Of a DNA stretch of 64,000 nt, positions 1 through 8,399 are shown in pieces. The translations under genes and the position numbers were made by a program. Where the stretch lies: the NCBI RefSeq assembly GCF_026341035.1, contig NZ_JAPEOQ010000002.1:3534001-3598000 (forward strand). The letters are read 5' to 3'. The stretch's first letter is position 1. Every line of letters starts with the position of its first letter. The notes beneath the pieces are model-generated. The model did not search any database. It was not told where the DNA came from and saw only the letters and a program-made list of their open reading frames with translations. This DNA is from Streptomyces sp. NBC_01016 (lineage in GTDB: Bacteria > Actinomycetota > Actinomycetes > Streptomycetales > Streptomycetaceae).

Positions 1-335
1 TACGTGGCGAAGTGCCCCAGCAGCTCGCCGACCCGCCAGCGGCCGTGATCCCGCCAGGACTGCAGGACCAGGCCGATCCGCGCCCGCCACGCGTCGTCGC
101 CCCGCTCCGGATCCGTACCGAGCACGCTCACGTCCCCCGCGGAACGGCGCCGGAAGCCCTCCAGGATCTCGACGGTGGTCGTCTTCCCGGCCCCGTTGGG
201 GCCGAGCAGCGCGAAGACCTCGCCGCGGTGGATGTCCAGGTCCACGCCGTGCAGGACGTCGATGGCGCCGTACGTCATCGTGATGTCGCGGGCGTGGACG
301 ACGGGTCCTTCGGATGTGTTGTGCCGTGCCGTCAT
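1..335 (-). CDS. ABC transporter ATP-binding protein, N-terminal part (runs off window)
   Basis: Reverse-strand reading from an ATG at 335 gives the first 111 residues of an ABC ATPase. The Walker A motif GPNGAGKTTT is at about residues 45-54, followed by an EILEGFRRR segment and a Q-loop (LVLQSW). This is typical of single-domain drug or lipid exporter ATPases of the DrrA/CcmA type. The Walker B and signature motifs lie beyond the window edge. The ATG overlaps the stop of the upstream regulator gene by 4 bp (ATGA), so it is the third gene of a translationally coupled operon with a regulator and a membrane protein. The likely role is energising a small exporter. The substrate cannot be inferred. 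Confidence 0.9.
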   Translation of the reverse strand, partial: MTARHNTSEGPVVHARDITMTYGAIDVLHGVDLDIHRGEVFALLGPNGAGKTTTVEILEGFRRRSAGDVSVLGTDPERGDDAWRARIGLVLQSWRDHGRWRVGELLGHFAT

Positions 336-661
336 CGCTTTGCCCCCGAGGCTGCGGGGACCGCGGAACCGGCGCCCTCGACGATCGCCCGGAGCGCCGA
401 GACATGCCCTTCGAAGGCGGTGCGCCCACGGTCCGTCAGCCGCACCCTGGTGCGGCGGCCTCGGCCACCGCCCTCCTTGCGGAGCTCCAGATACTCCGCC
501 TCCTCAAGGGTGTGCAGCTGCTTGGAGAGCGCGGAGTCGCTGAGCGAGAGGCTGTCGCGGACGAAGGAGAACTCCGCCCACTCCGTGGCGGCGAGCAGCG
601 AGACCACCGAGAGCCGGGTGGCGGGATGGATCAGCTCGTCGAAACCTGCGGGAACGCTCAT
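332..661 (-). CDS. Winged-helix transcriptional regulator (MarR/PadR-like, HTH_27 type)
   Basis: 109-residue protein. The N-terminal segment FDELIHPATRLSVVSLLAAT and the helix DSLSLSDSALSKQLHTLEEA form the winged-helix DNA-binding fold seen in small regulators paired with ABC exporters. A basic wing (GGGRGRRTRVRLTDRG) follows. It overlaps the membrane-protein gene upstream and the ATPase gene downstream by 4 bp each. The probable role is autorepression of this operon; the tandem palindromes at 1202-1247 lie over the operon's promoter and are the natural candidate operators. I cannot identify an inducer. Confidence 0.88.
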   Translation of the reverse strand: MSVPAGFDELIHPATRLSVVSLLAATEWAEFSFVRDSLSLSDSALSKQLHTLEEAEYLELRKEGGGRGRRTRVRLTDRGRTAFEGHVSALRAIVEGAGSAVPAASGAKR

Positions 662-1173
662 CGGCCCGCCCCCGTGCCTGCCGCGTCCGTCGCGCGCGCC
701 TCGTGGCGCCGAGCCGACTTGGCCGCCCAGCGGCTCATCGGCCCCACGAACAGCACGAACACCGCCGCCGAGACCGTGGCCTGGATCAAGCTGCCGTGCA
801 GCGGCTTCAGCGAACCGACCAGATGGCCGGAGAGCAGCACCGTCGCGCCGGTCACCACCCCGCCCGCCACGAAGGTGGCGAACATCCGTGATGTGCACCG
901 CGTGTGGTGCAACCGCACCCGGCTGCGCCGCTGATGGAGCACGGCAAGACCGCCCAGCAGCGCGACGTACACGGCCATGACCAGGCCCACGCCCCACCCC
1001 GGCAGCTCAAGACCCAGGCCGGCCAGGAACAGCCACATGATCGCGGCCGTGGCCCAGGGGCTGCCCGTACCGGCCGCCGCGGACCGCTCCACCTCGTCGT
1101 ACACCCGCTCCTGCGGCACACGAATGCGCTGCAGATCCCTCCATGCCTGTTCGGCATCCACCGGCGTGCTCAC
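658..1173 (-). CDS. Four-helix membrane protein of the regulator/ABC operon
   Basis: 171 residues from a GTG start at 1173. That start is preceded by a GGGGAGGG ribosome-binding site and opens VSTPVDAEQAWRDLQRIRVP. Four hydrophobic segments follow a short cytoplasmic N-terminus, at about residues 40-58, 62-80, 100-120 and 130-150, and the C-terminus is basic. It is the first gene of the operon. Proteins of this kind commonly precede HTH_27-type regulators in actinomycetes, but no function is established from sequence alone. It may be a membrane partner of the ABC ATPase or a sensor for the regulator. Longer upstream starts would run through the promoter region and are rejected. Confidence 0.75.
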   Translation of the reverse strand: MSTPVDAEQAWRDLQRIRVPQERVYDEVERSAAAGTGSPWATAAIMWLFLAGLGLELPGWGVGLVMAVYVALLGGLAVLHQRRSRVRLHHTRCTSRMFATFVAGGVVTGATVLLSGHLVGSLKPLHGSLIQATVSAAVFVLFVGPMSRWAAKSARRHEARATDAAGTGAGR

Positions 1174-1201
1174 GCGTCTCGCCCTCCCCGTTCCCCGTTT
1201 T

Positions 1202-1247
1202 ACTTTCCCGGGAGGAAAGTTACGCGCGACTTTCCTAGTAGGCAAGT
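1202..1247 (-). promoter_or_regulatory. Promoter with two tandem palindromic operators for the ABC operon
   Basis: Two copies of a palindrome are visible. The first is ACTTTCC-N5-GGAAAGT at 1202-1220 (perfect 7-bp arms). The second is ACTTTCC-N5-GGCAAGT at 1229-1247 (one mismatch). Their centres are 27 bp apart. On the reverse strand a promoter TTGCCT-N17-TAACTT fits at 1245-1217, so one palindrome covers the -35 box and the other the -10 box. This is a classic repressor arrangement and most likely the autoregulatory site of the winged-helix regulator at 332-661. The promoter and operators are inferred. Confidence 0.6.
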
Positions 1248-1327
1248 AAAGGTTCTGGTGTGGCCGATGAGTAGCCGTCCCCGTGGTCGCTCCCCAGTAA
1301 AGAAAAAATTGATGACAGCACAACCCA

Positions 1328-1356
1328 TTGTTGTCCGGCCACAGGCTTGTTAGGTT
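1328..1356 (+). promoter_or_regulatory. Promoter giving a probable leaderless mRNA for the XRE-cupin gene
   Basis: TTGTTG, a 17-bp spacer and TAGGTT fit the -35/-10 pattern. The -10 box ends six bases before the ATG at 1363, and no Shine-Dalgarno sequence precedes that ATG. Transcription would therefore start at or next to the A of the start codon, as in many actinomycete leaderless transcripts. Confidence 0.5.
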
Positions 1357-1362
1357 CCGGCC

Positions 1363-1935
1363 ATGGCGAACGATCACTCCGGCCCCCCGGCCGAGGTCGG
1401 CGCACGGCTGCGCCGCCGCAGGAAAGCTCTCCATCTCACCCTGAAGGAAGTGGCTGAGCGGACAGGGCTCACGGAGGGGTACCTCTCGCAGGTCGAGCGC
1501 GATCAGGCGAACGCGAGCGTGCGCACGCTTCAACGGCTGTGCGAGGTACTGAAACTGACGGTGGGTGACCTGTTCGACCAGGCGGGGAGCGCGGCCGGGC
1601 CCGTCCTTCGGTTCCGTGACACCCACGGGATGTCGTTCGGCAAGGGTGCCACGAAGATCAAGCTCACCCCCGGGGCCTTCGACCATCTCGAAGTCCTCCT
1701 CGGTCACTTCACGTCCGGTGGCTCCACGGGCGTCGAGCCGTACACGCACGGCAGCTCGGAGGAGTTGCTGCTCGTCCTGACCGGCGAGGTGGACGTGTGG
1801 GTGCGCGGCCAGCACCACCGGCTGTCCGCCCTCGACTCCATCCACTACCGCAGCAGTGACCCCCACCGCGTCGCCGAGGCCACGGGCACCGACGAGGCCA
1901 GGGTCCTGTGGGCGATGGCACCTCCCACCTACTGA
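1363..1935 (+). CDS. XRE-family regulator with C-terminal cupin domain
   Basis: 190 residues. Residues about 10-66 form a lambda-repressor-type HTH (VGARLRRRRKALHLTLKEVA, then LTEGYLSQVERDQANAS). Residues about 100-188 form a cupin_2 barrel (HTSSEELL-like motif at THGSSEELLLVLTGEVDVWV). This is the architecture of PuuR-like and related regulators that sense a small carboxylate or amine. It precedes an FAD amine-type oxidoreductase gene and a POT transporter gene on the same strand, so it probably controls them. No Shine-Dalgarno sequence is visible; the start fits leaderless translation. Confidence 0.92.
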   Translation: MANDHSGPPAEVGARLRRRRKALHLTLKEVAERTGLTEGYLSQVERDQANASVRTLQRLCEVLKLTVGDLFDQAGSAAGPVLRFRDTHGMSFGKGATKIKLTPGAFDHLEVLLGHFTSGGSTGVEPYTHGSSEELLLVLTGEVDVWVRGQHHRLSALDSIHYRSSDPHRVAEATGTDEARVLWAMAPPTY

Positions 1936-1986
1936 GCGCCCACTCAGCGCCCACTGGGCGTACGCACGTGCACGAAGGAGTCACCG

Positions 1987-3426
1987 ATGACCGCCTACCG
2001 CAACGGCGAGATATCGCACTGGATGCAGGCCTCCCGGCCTTCACCGGCCGCGGGCACCCCGCCTGAACGCGACGACCAACTACCCGACGGGACACAGGAC
2101 TTCGTCATCGTCGGCGGCGGTCTCACCGGCCTCTGGGCCGCCTATCACGCCGCTCTGGAACACCCCACCGCGAAGATCACCGTCCTCGAGGCCGAAGAGG
2201 TCGGCTACGGAGCCTCCGGGCGCAACGGCGGCTGGCTCTCCCCGCTCATCCCCGGCAACCGCGCCGTCTACGCGAAGGCCGCCCGCAAGCGGGGCCAGGA
2301 CGGCGCCGCCGCCGTCGCCGCGTTCCAGCGCGCGATGGACGGCGCCGTCGACGAGGTCCTCCGCGTCCTCGACAAGGAGGGCATCAAGGCGGACCAGCAG
2401 CGCGGCGGACACCTGCGCGTCGCCACCACCCCCGCCGCGATGAAGCGCCTCGAACTCACCCACGCCGCCGACCTCGCCAACGGCTACCGCGCCGACGACC
2501 TCCAACTCCTCGACGCAGAAGCCGTCAAGGAGCGCATCGCGATCGGTCCCGCGCTCGGCGGCCTGCACAATCGCACCACGGCGCGCGTCGACCCGGCCAA
2601 GCTCGTCCACGGGCTCGCCGACGTCGTGACCGCCAAGGGCGTACGCATCCTGGAGTACACCCGCGCCACCCGCATCGCACCCGGCGCCGTCACCACACCC
2701 CGCGGAACCGTGCGCGCCACCACCGTCCTGACGTGCCTGGAAGCGTATTCGGGACAGGTCGAGAGCGACGTCCCCGCGCTCGGCGCCCGCGAGGTCATCC
2801 CGGTCAACTCCTCGATGATCGTGACCAATCGGCTCCCCGACGACGTGTGGGAGCGGATCGGCTGGGAGGGGCGGGAGTGCCTGGGCGACGCCGCCCACAC
2901 CTTCGTCTACGCCCAGCGCACCGAGGACGGCCGCATCGCCATCGGCGGCCGCGGCACGCCGTACGCGTTCAACTCCGGCATGCCCGGTGAGGGCCGCGTG
3001 GACGCCCGCACGGTGCGCACCCTGAGCGAGCGGATCCAACTCTTCTTCCCCGACGTGCGGTTCACCGTCGACCACGCCTGGCGCGGCGCGATCGGAGTGA
3101 CCCGCGACTGGTGTGCCGGAGTCACCTTCGACCCGGCCACCCGCATCGGCGTGGTCCGCGGCTTCGCCGGACACGGGGTCACCGCCACCCAACTCGCGGC
3201 GCGCACCCTCCTGGACCGCGCCGAGGGCCGGGACACCGACCTCACGCGGCTGCCGTGGAACGACCACGACTCGGGCCGCTGGGAACCCGAACCGCTGCGC
3301 TGGATCGGCGTCCACGCGATGTACCGGCTGTTCGGCGTCGCCGACCGCTGGGAGGAGAAGCGGCACTCCCACAGCACCTCGCTCATCGCCCGCGTCGGTT
3401 CGAGATTGGCAGGACTCAGCGAATGA
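1987..3426 (+). CDS. FAD-dependent oxidoreductase (DAO / gamma-glutamylputrescine oxidase-like)
   Basis: 479 residues. The dinucleotide-binding motif FVIVGGGLTGLWAAY lies at about residues 38-52 and the FAD-contacting segment GASGRNGGWLS at about 76-86. The C-terminal GFAGHGVTATQ motif completes the D-amino-acid-oxidase fold. Family members oxidise secondary amines or amino acids with flavin and produce H2O2; PuuB is one example. GAAGGAG precedes the ATG. The stop overlaps the POT transporter start (ATGA), so uptake and oxidation are translationally coupled. The N-terminal 35 residues, including WMQAS, resemble those of PuuB-like enzymes. The true substrate is unknown: a polyamine conjugate or a peptide-derived amine are possibilities. 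Confidence 0.9.
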   Translation: MTAYRNGEISHWMQASRPSPAAGTPPERDDQLPDGTQDFVIVGGGLTGLWAAYHAALEHPTAKITVLEAEEVGYGASGRNGGWLSPLIPGNRAVYAKAARKRGQDGAAAVAAFQRAMDGAVDEVLRVLDKEGIKADQQRGGHLRVATTPAAMKRLELTHAADLANGYRADDLQLLDAEAVKERIAIGPALGGLHNRTTARVDPAKLVHGLADVVTAKGVRILEYTRATRIAPGAVTTPRGTVRATTVLTCLEAYSGQVESDVPALGAREVIPVNSSMIVTNRLPDDVWERIGWEGRECLGDAAHTFVYAQRTEDGRIAIGGRGTPYAFNSGMPGEGRVDARTVRTLSERIQLFFPDVRFTVDHAWRGAIGVTRDWCAGVTFDPATRIGVVRGFAGHGVTATQLAARTLLDRAEGRDTDLTRLPWNDHDSGRWEPEPLRWIGVHAMYRLFGVADRWEEKRHSHSTSLIARVGSRLAGLSE

Positions 3427-4925
3427 CCGGAACTCCCGTGCCCGACACGGCACTTCGCGAAGACGGCGCACGCCGGGATGCGGCCGATGAGCGGTCCCTG
3501 CGGCGCGGCCTGTGGAGCATGGCCTTCACCGAGCTGTGGGAACGCTATTCGTTCTACGGACTGCAGGGCATCCTCTCCTTCTACCTGCTGTACAAGGTGG
3601 CCGACGGCGGCCTCGCCCTCGACCCGGCCGTCGCCTCGGGCATCGTCGGCGCGTACGGCGGAGCCGTGTACCTGTCGCAGGTCCTGGGATCCTGGCTGGG
3701 GGACCGGCTCGTCAGCCCCCGGAACATGGTGCTGTACGGCGCCGTGGTCATCACCGCCGGACACGTGGTGCTCGCGTTCGCCCCGGGTGTCACCGGACTC
3801 GCGGCCGGACTGGTGTGCATCGTGCTCGGCACCGGCGCGCTGAAGACGAACATCACCTCGATCGTGGGCTTCGTCCTGGACCAGCACCCCGACGAGCGCT
3901 ACCGCGACGCCGGATTCACGTACTTCTACATGGCCATCAACATCGGTGCGGTGGTCGGCCCGCTCACCACAGGGCTGGCGCAGAACGAGCTCGGCTTCCA
4001 CTACGGCTTCGGGCTCGCCGCGATCGGCATGGCCGGCGCGCTCGTCCAGTACCTCCTGTCGATGAAGCACCTGCCCGCGCGGGCCCACACCGTCAACAAC
4101 CCGCTCCCGGCGGGCCGTCGGCCACTGGCCGCACTCGTGGCGGTCGGCTTCCTCGCGGTGGTGGGCGGCGCCGTCGGCGCCGGGCTGCTGCGGGCGGAGA
4201 ACCTGTCCACGGTGGTGACCGTGGCCGCACTCGTGGCCGCGGCCGTCTACTTCCTGACCATGACCACCTCGAAGGCGGTCAGCCGCGACGAACGCCGCCG
4301 CGTCCTCGGCTATCTGCCGCTGTTCCTGGCCTCCGGTATTTACTTCGGGTTCCTCTTCCAGAAGTTCACCGCGATCTCCATCCTCATCACCGAGCGCATC
4401 GATCTGCACATCGGCGGCTGGACCTTCCCCGTCGCCTGGATCACGACGGTCAGCCCGCTCGCGGCGGTGCTCATCACGCCGCTGATCGCCCGGCTGTGGA
4501 CCCGCCTCGGGGAGCGCCAGCCAGGTCCGGTGACCAAGGTCGCCATCGGCCTTACCCAGATCGGCTGCGCCTATCTGTTCCTGCTGGTGCTGTCCGAGGC
4601 CACAGGAAACGCGCAGATCCCGCTGTTCCTCATCCTCGTCTTCATGGCGGCGGCCGGTTCTTCGGAGGTCTTCGTCGGACCCATCGGCCTTTCCCTGGCC
4701 ACCCGGATCGGCCCGAGCACCTTCCGCTCCCAGATGGTCGGTCTCAACTTCCTTACACTCGCCCTGGGTTCATCCCTCGCGGGCCTGCTCGGCCAGCTGT
4801 TCACGGCGATCGACAACGCCTCGTACTTCACCATCACGGCCGTGTGCGGCATCGGGATCGGGCTCGCGCTGATCGCCACCCGCAAGCCGCTGGGCCGGCT
4901 GCTGAACGCGGGTCTGGAGAGCTGA
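3423..4925 (+). CDS. POT/PTR family peptide transporter (MFS)
   Basis: 500 residues with about 12-14 hydrophobic segments. The family signature ELWERYSFYGLQGILSFYLL (the proton-coupling ExxER region) is in helix 1, and FYMAINIGAVVGPLTTG is the PTR2 signature in the middle of the N-terminal half. POT proteins import di- and tripeptides with protons. The start at 3423 overlaps the oxidoreductase stop by 4 bp. With the upstream XRE-cupin regulator it forms a small uptake-plus-oxidation unit, suggesting the transported compound or its product is the flavoenzyme substrate. Confidence 0.93.
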   Translation: MTGTPVPDTALREDGARRDAADERSLRRGLWSMAFTELWERYSFYGLQGILSFYLLYKVADGGLALDPAVASGIVGAYGGAVYLSQVLGSWLGDRLVSPRNMVLYGAVVITAGHVVLAFAPGVTGLAAGLVCIVLGTGALKTNITSIVGFVLDQHPDERYRDAGFTYFYMAINIGAVVGPLTTGLAQNELGFHYGFGLAAIGMAGALVQYLLSMKHLPARAHTVNNPLPAGRRPLAALVAVGFLAVVGGAVGAGLLRAENLSTVVTVAALVAAAVYFLTMTTSKAVSRDERRRVLGYLPLFLASGIYFGFLFQKFTAISILITERIDLHIGGWTFPVAWITTVSPLAAVLITPLIARLWTRLGERQPGPVTKVAIGLTQIGCAYLFLLVLSEATGNAQIPLFLILVFMAAAGSSEVFVGPIGLSLATRIGPSTFRSQMVGLNFLTLALGSSLAGLLGQLFTAIDNASYFTITAVCGIGIGLALIATRKPLGRLLNAGLES

Positions 4926-4943
4926 CCGGCGTGCCTGGTGTCC

Positions 4944-5810
4944 CTACTGCTCGACGGACGTCTCCGGCGTCGCAGCCCACGCCGCGAGCAGCTGCAGCTT
5001 GTCGTGGTCCGGGGTGTTCGGCGCGCTGCTGTACGCGGTGAGGGTGAGGCCCGGCTGGGCGGGGAGCTCCATGGCGTCGAAGTCGAGGGTGAGCTCGCCC
5101 ACGACGGGGTGCCGGAAGGACTTGCGGCCGGTGCGGTGCAGGCGCACGTTGTGCTTCGCCCACGCCACGCGGAACTCGTCACTGCGGGTGACGAGCTCGC
5201 CGATCAGGCCGGTCAGACCGCTGTCGCCGGGCGCCCGACCGGCTTCGGTGCGCAGCAGCGACACCGTGGTGTTCACGGACTCCTCCCACTCGGGGAAGAA
5301 CTCGCGCCCGGCCGGGTCGAGGAACTGGAAGCGGGCGATGTTGACCGGCTCCCGGGACGCGTCCGCGTAGAGCGGGCTGTACAGGGCGCGGCACAGCGGG
5401 TTCGTGGCGAGGACGTCCAGGCGGCCGTTGCGGATGAAAGCCGGGCAGTCGCTCATGGAATCCAGCACGCGCACCACACTGTCCGGCAGCGGCCCGCGGC
5501 TGCGCTTGGTACGGCGGGCCGGGCGCTTCGCGGCGGCGCGCGCCAGGTCGTACAGGTGCGCGCGCTCGGCGTCGTCGAGCTGGAGCGCACTCGCGACGGA
5601 GTCGAGGACCTCCTCGGAGGCGCCGGCCAGATGGCCGCGCTCCAGGCGCACGTAATAGTCGATGCTCACCCCCGCGAGCAGCGCGACCTCCTCGCGCCGC
5701 AGCCCCGGCACGCGCCTGTTCCCGCCGTACGCGGGCAGGCCCGCCTGCTGCGGGGTGATCTTGGCGCGGCGGGAGGCCAGGAACTCGCGGATGTCGCTCT
5801 CGGTGCTCAC
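4944..5810 (-). CDS. HTH transcriptional regulator with MmyB-like ligand domain
   Basis: 288 residues. The N-terminal XRE helix-turn-helix carries the hallmark VPGLRREEVALLAGVSIDYYVR followed by LERG, at about residues 33-58. A linker leads to the MmyB-like PAS-type domain from about residue 110 (CPAFIRNGRLDVLATNPLCRAL). This actinomycete family usually represses an adjacent oxidoreductase gene. Here it is divergent from an SDR and a cupin gene (5950-7225), the expected targets. Its 3' end converges on the POT gene with 18 bp between stops. Confidence 0.93.
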   Translation of the reverse strand: MSTESDIREFLASRRAKITPQQAGLPAYGGNRRVPGLRREEVALLAGVSIDYYVRLERGHLAGASEEVLDSVASALQLDDAERAHLYDLARAAAKRPARRTKRSRGPLPDSVVRVLDSMSDCPAFIRNGRLDVLATNPLCRALYSPLYADASREPVNIARFQFLDPAGREFFPEWEESVNTTVSLLRTEAGRAPGDSGLTGLIGELVTRSDEFRVAWAKHNVRLHRTGRKSFRHPVVGELTLDFDAMELPAQPGLTLTAYSSAPNTPDHDKLQLLAAWAATPETSVEQ

Positions 5811-5949
5811 GTTTCCAGGCTAAGGCGGGATGTGCGCATGTGGGGGGTCCTGTCAGTACCTGTAACGGCAGACCCTTCTCCACTCCGGTGACCTGCGGTT
5901 TCCTCGATATCGGCAGCTACGCAGGAAGAACAGCCACAGGAGCAGCAGC

Positions 5950-6786
5950 ATGACCAGAGTCTTCTTCATCACCGGCGCGGGCCGTGGCCTCGGCGCCGAC
6001 ATCGCGCGCCGCGCCCTTGCCGCGGGACACCAGGTCGTGGCCACAGGACGCCGGCCCGAGCGCGTCGTCGAGGCGCTCGGCGGCGAGCAGGACAACCTGC
6101 TGGCCACCGCCCTCGACATCACCGACCCCGAGGCCGCCGAGCGTGCCGTCCGCGCCGCCGTGGAGCGCTTCGGGCGCATCGACGTGCTGATCAACAACGC
6201 GGCGAACTTCTACGCCGGGTTCTTCGAGGAGCTCAGCGACGCGCAGGTCCGCGCGCAGATCGAGACGAACCTGTTCGGCCCGATGAATGTCACCCGCGCC
6301 GCCCTGCCCGTGCTGCGCGCCCAGCGCTCCGGGCATGTCATCACCATCTCGTCGCTCGCCGGCGCGATCGGGGTCGACTTCTGCGTGGCGTACTCCGCCG
6401 CGAAGTTCGGCGTCGAGGGCTTCATGGAGAGCCTGCGCCACGACGTGGAGCCGTTCGGCATCCGCACCACCATCGTCGAACCGGGCTTCTTCCGCACCGA
6501 GCTGCTCGTCGACGCCTCCACCACGTACGCGGAGGGCTCCATCGACGACTACGCCGAGCGCACCGCCGCCACGAAGAAGCAGTGGGAGTCCATGAACGGG
6601 CAGCAGTCCGGCGACCCTGCGAAGCTGGCGGATGCCCTGCTCAAGGTGGCCGACCGGGAGGAGCCGCCGCTGCGCTTCGTCGCGGGCGACGACTGCCTCG
6701 CCGCCGTCGAGGCCAAGGCGAACGAGCTGCTCGCCCAGGTGGCGGCCTCCCGCGAGCTGGGCTCGGGCCTCGACCACACCTCCTGA
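5950..6786 (+). CDS. SDR-family NAD(P)-dependent oxidoreductase
   Basis: 278 residues, classical short-chain dehydrogenase. The cofactor motif TGAGRGLG lies at residues 8-15, the NNAAN structural motif at about 86-90, the catalytic Ser in ISSLAG and YSAAKFG as the YxxxK dyad. It is probably NADP-dependent because an Arg follows the glycine motif and GRRPER follows strand 2. GGAGCAGCAGC precedes the ATG. It lies divergent from the MmyB-type regulator and is followed 28 bp later by a cupin gene, an arrangement common in Streptomyces. The substrate is unknown. Confidence 0.93.
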   Translation: MTRVFFITGAGRGLGADIARRALAAGHQVVATGRRPERVVEALGGEQDNLLATALDITDPEAAERAVRAAVERFGRIDVLINNAANFYAGFFEELSDAQVRAQIETNLFGPMNVTRAALPVLRAQRSGHVITISSLAGAIGVDFCVAYSAAKFGVEGFMESLRHDVEPFGIRTTIVEPGFFRTELLVDASTTYAEGSIDDYAERTAATKKQWESMNGQQSGDPAKLADALLKVADREEPPLRFVAGDDCLAAVEAKANELLAQVAASRELGSGLDHTS

Positions 6787-6814
6787 TCCCACGACGACCG
6801 CAAGGAAACGCGCC

Positions 6815-7225
6815 ATGGAACACATCACCAGCACCCCCACCGTGAAGACCCCCGCCGAACGCTTCACCGGCGATGTCTACCTCAACCTCATCGAGGCCCC
6901 GGCCGCCCCCGCCCACCTCGCCGTCGGACACGTCCGGTTCACCCCCGGCGCCCGCACCAACTGGCACTCCCACGCCAACGGCCAGACCCTGCACATCACC
7001 GACGGCGTCGGCCTCGTCGGCACCCGCGAGGGACACGTGGTGCGCGCGAGCGCGGGCGAGACCATCAAGTGCCCGGCAGGCGAGGAGCACTGGCACGGCG
7101 CCACCGACACCACGTTCATGGCGCACATCGCCATCGTCGTCGGTGACTCGGGCGGCGACGGCACCACCTGGCTGGAGCCGGTCACCGACGAGCAGTACGA
7201 GAGTGCGCTGGGAGCGACCTCCTGA
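6815..7225 (+). CDS. Small single-domain cupin protein
   Basis: 136 residues from the ATG at 6815, chosen for the AAGGAAACG ribosome-binding site just upstream. Metal-ligand His residues are visible in WHSHANGQTLHI and in EEHWHGA of the second cupin motif. Relatives are annotated as cupin-domain or hydroxynitrile-lyase-like carboxymuconolactone-associated proteins. Many are Mn-dependent or of unknown activity. It is co-oriented with the SDR and probably in one transcript under the divergent MmyB-type regulator. Confidence 0.88.
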   Translation: MEHITSTPTVKTPAERFTGDVYLNLIEAPAAPAHLAVGHVRFTPGARTNWHSHANGQTLHITDGVGLVGTREGHVVRASAGETIKCPAGEEHWHGATDTTFMAHIAIVVGDSGGDGTTWLEPVTDEQYESALGATS

Positions 7226-7246
7226 TAGCGGACTTCACGTCCCCGT

Positions 7247-8218
7247 CTACTCCATCGCGTTGACCAGAGGTTCGCCGCTCGCCCAGCGGCGTACCTGGTC
7301 GACGATCAGGCGCTCGGCGCGCGGCCGGAACGTCGCCGAACCGCCGCCCACGTGCGGCGTGATGAGGACGCCCGGCAGCGCGCGCAGCGGGTGGTCGGCG
7401 GGGAGCGGCTCGGGGGACGTGACGTCGAGGGCCGCGCGGAGCCGGCCGGTGCGGGTCTCGGCGAGCAGCGCGTCGGGGTCCAGGGTGCGGCCGCGGCCGA
7501 TGTTGACGACAAGCGCGTCGTCGGGGAGTGCGGCGAGCTCGGCCGCGCCGAACAGGCCCACCGTGGACGGGTTCTCGGGCAGCACGAGCACCGCGATGTC
7601 CACCTGCGGCAGCAGCTCCGGCAGGTCCGTGACCGCGTGGACGTCGCTGTCGGGGCGGGCGCGGCGGGCCACGCGCACGACGGTGGCCTCGCACGCGAGC
7701 AGGCGCTGTTCGAGCGCCGCACCGATCGACCCGTAGCCCACGATCGCCACCCGCGAGTCCGCGAGGGAGCGCGTGAAGTGCGGCTCCCAGCGGCCCCCGT
7801 CCTGGTCGCGCACCCACCGCGGGAGGTCACGCTGCGCGGCGAGGGTCAGCGCGAGGGCGTGCTCGGCGGCGCTCGCGTCGTGCAGCCCGCGCCCGTTGTG
7901 CAGCGCCACCCCCTCGGGCAGCAGCGGCCGCAGTTTCTCCACGCCCGCGCTCAACGACTGCACGGCGCGCAGCCCCGTGAGCTCGGGGAGCAGCTTCGTG
8001 GCCTCGGGCGTCGCGTACGGCATGACCCAGTAGCCGATCCGGGCGAGCTGCTCCGCGTCGAGCCCGATGGGTGTCACCCCGTCCCACACATGGACGCGCA
8101 CCCCGTCCGGCCACGGACCGTGCGCGCGCTCGAGATCGGGCCAGGGCACCAGCACATCGGGCGCCTCGGAACCGGGTCCTGTCCGGTCGGACAGGTGGGT
8201 GGAGTCATGGCTGGGCAT
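7247..8218 (-). CDS. D-2-hydroxyacid dehydrogenase family protein
   Basis: 323 residues. The Rossmann motif VGYGSIGAALEQRL is in the middle, NIGRGRTLD carries the conserved Arg, and ITPHVGGGS carries the catalytic His. The ATG at 8218 is chosen over upstream starts because AAAGGTG lies eight bases before it. Members interconvert 2-keto and D-2-hydroxy acids with NAD(P)H. It is divergent from an MFS carrier and an IclR regulator, suggesting catabolism of an imported hydroxy or keto acid. The intervening region is packed with GGAAA/TTTCC elements. Confidence 0.9.
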   Translation of the reverse strand: MPSHDSTHLSDRTGPGSEAPDVLVPWPDLERAHGPWPDGVRVHVWDGVTPIGLDAEQLARIGYWVMPYATPEATKLLPELTGLRAVQSLSAGVEKLRPLLPEGVALHNGRGLHDASAAEHALALTLAAQRDLPRWVRDQDGGRWEPHFTRSLADSRVAIVGYGSIGAALEQRLLACEATVVRVARRARPDSDVHAVTDLPELLPQVDIAVLVLPENPSTVGLFGAAELAALPDDALVVNIGRGRTLDPDALLAETRTGRLRAALDVTSPEPLPADHPLRALPGVLITPHVGGGSATFRPRAERLIVDQVRRWASGEPLVNAME

Positions 8219-8309
8219 ACATGCACCTTTCCGGGCGGCATCGGCCGAAGCGCGGCAAATCACGGATCCGCCAAGGCTGTTGACCTGGCGACGCGTCGAC
8301 CCTAACGTC

Positions 8310-8383
8310 TTTCCGTCTCACAGAACACTTTCCACCCCACGGAAAATTGCCTCGGGAAAGTGTCTCGGAAACCCTCACGGAAA
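8310..8383. promoter_or_regulatory. GGAAA/TTTCC-rich operator region between dehydrogenase and MFS genes
   Basis: TTTCC occurs at 8310 and 8329. GGAAA occurs at 8341, 8355, 8367 and 8379, the last three at a 12-bp period. Within this lies a perfect inverted repeat, ACACTTTCC at 8325-8333 and GGAAAGTGT at 8355-8363. IclR-family proteins often bind short inverted or directly repeated elements of this kind, so the IclR product at 9780-10532 is the likely ligand. The MFS ribosome-binding site AGGAGG follows directly. Confidence 0.5.
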
Positions 8384-8399
8384 ACAGGAGGTGTGACGG

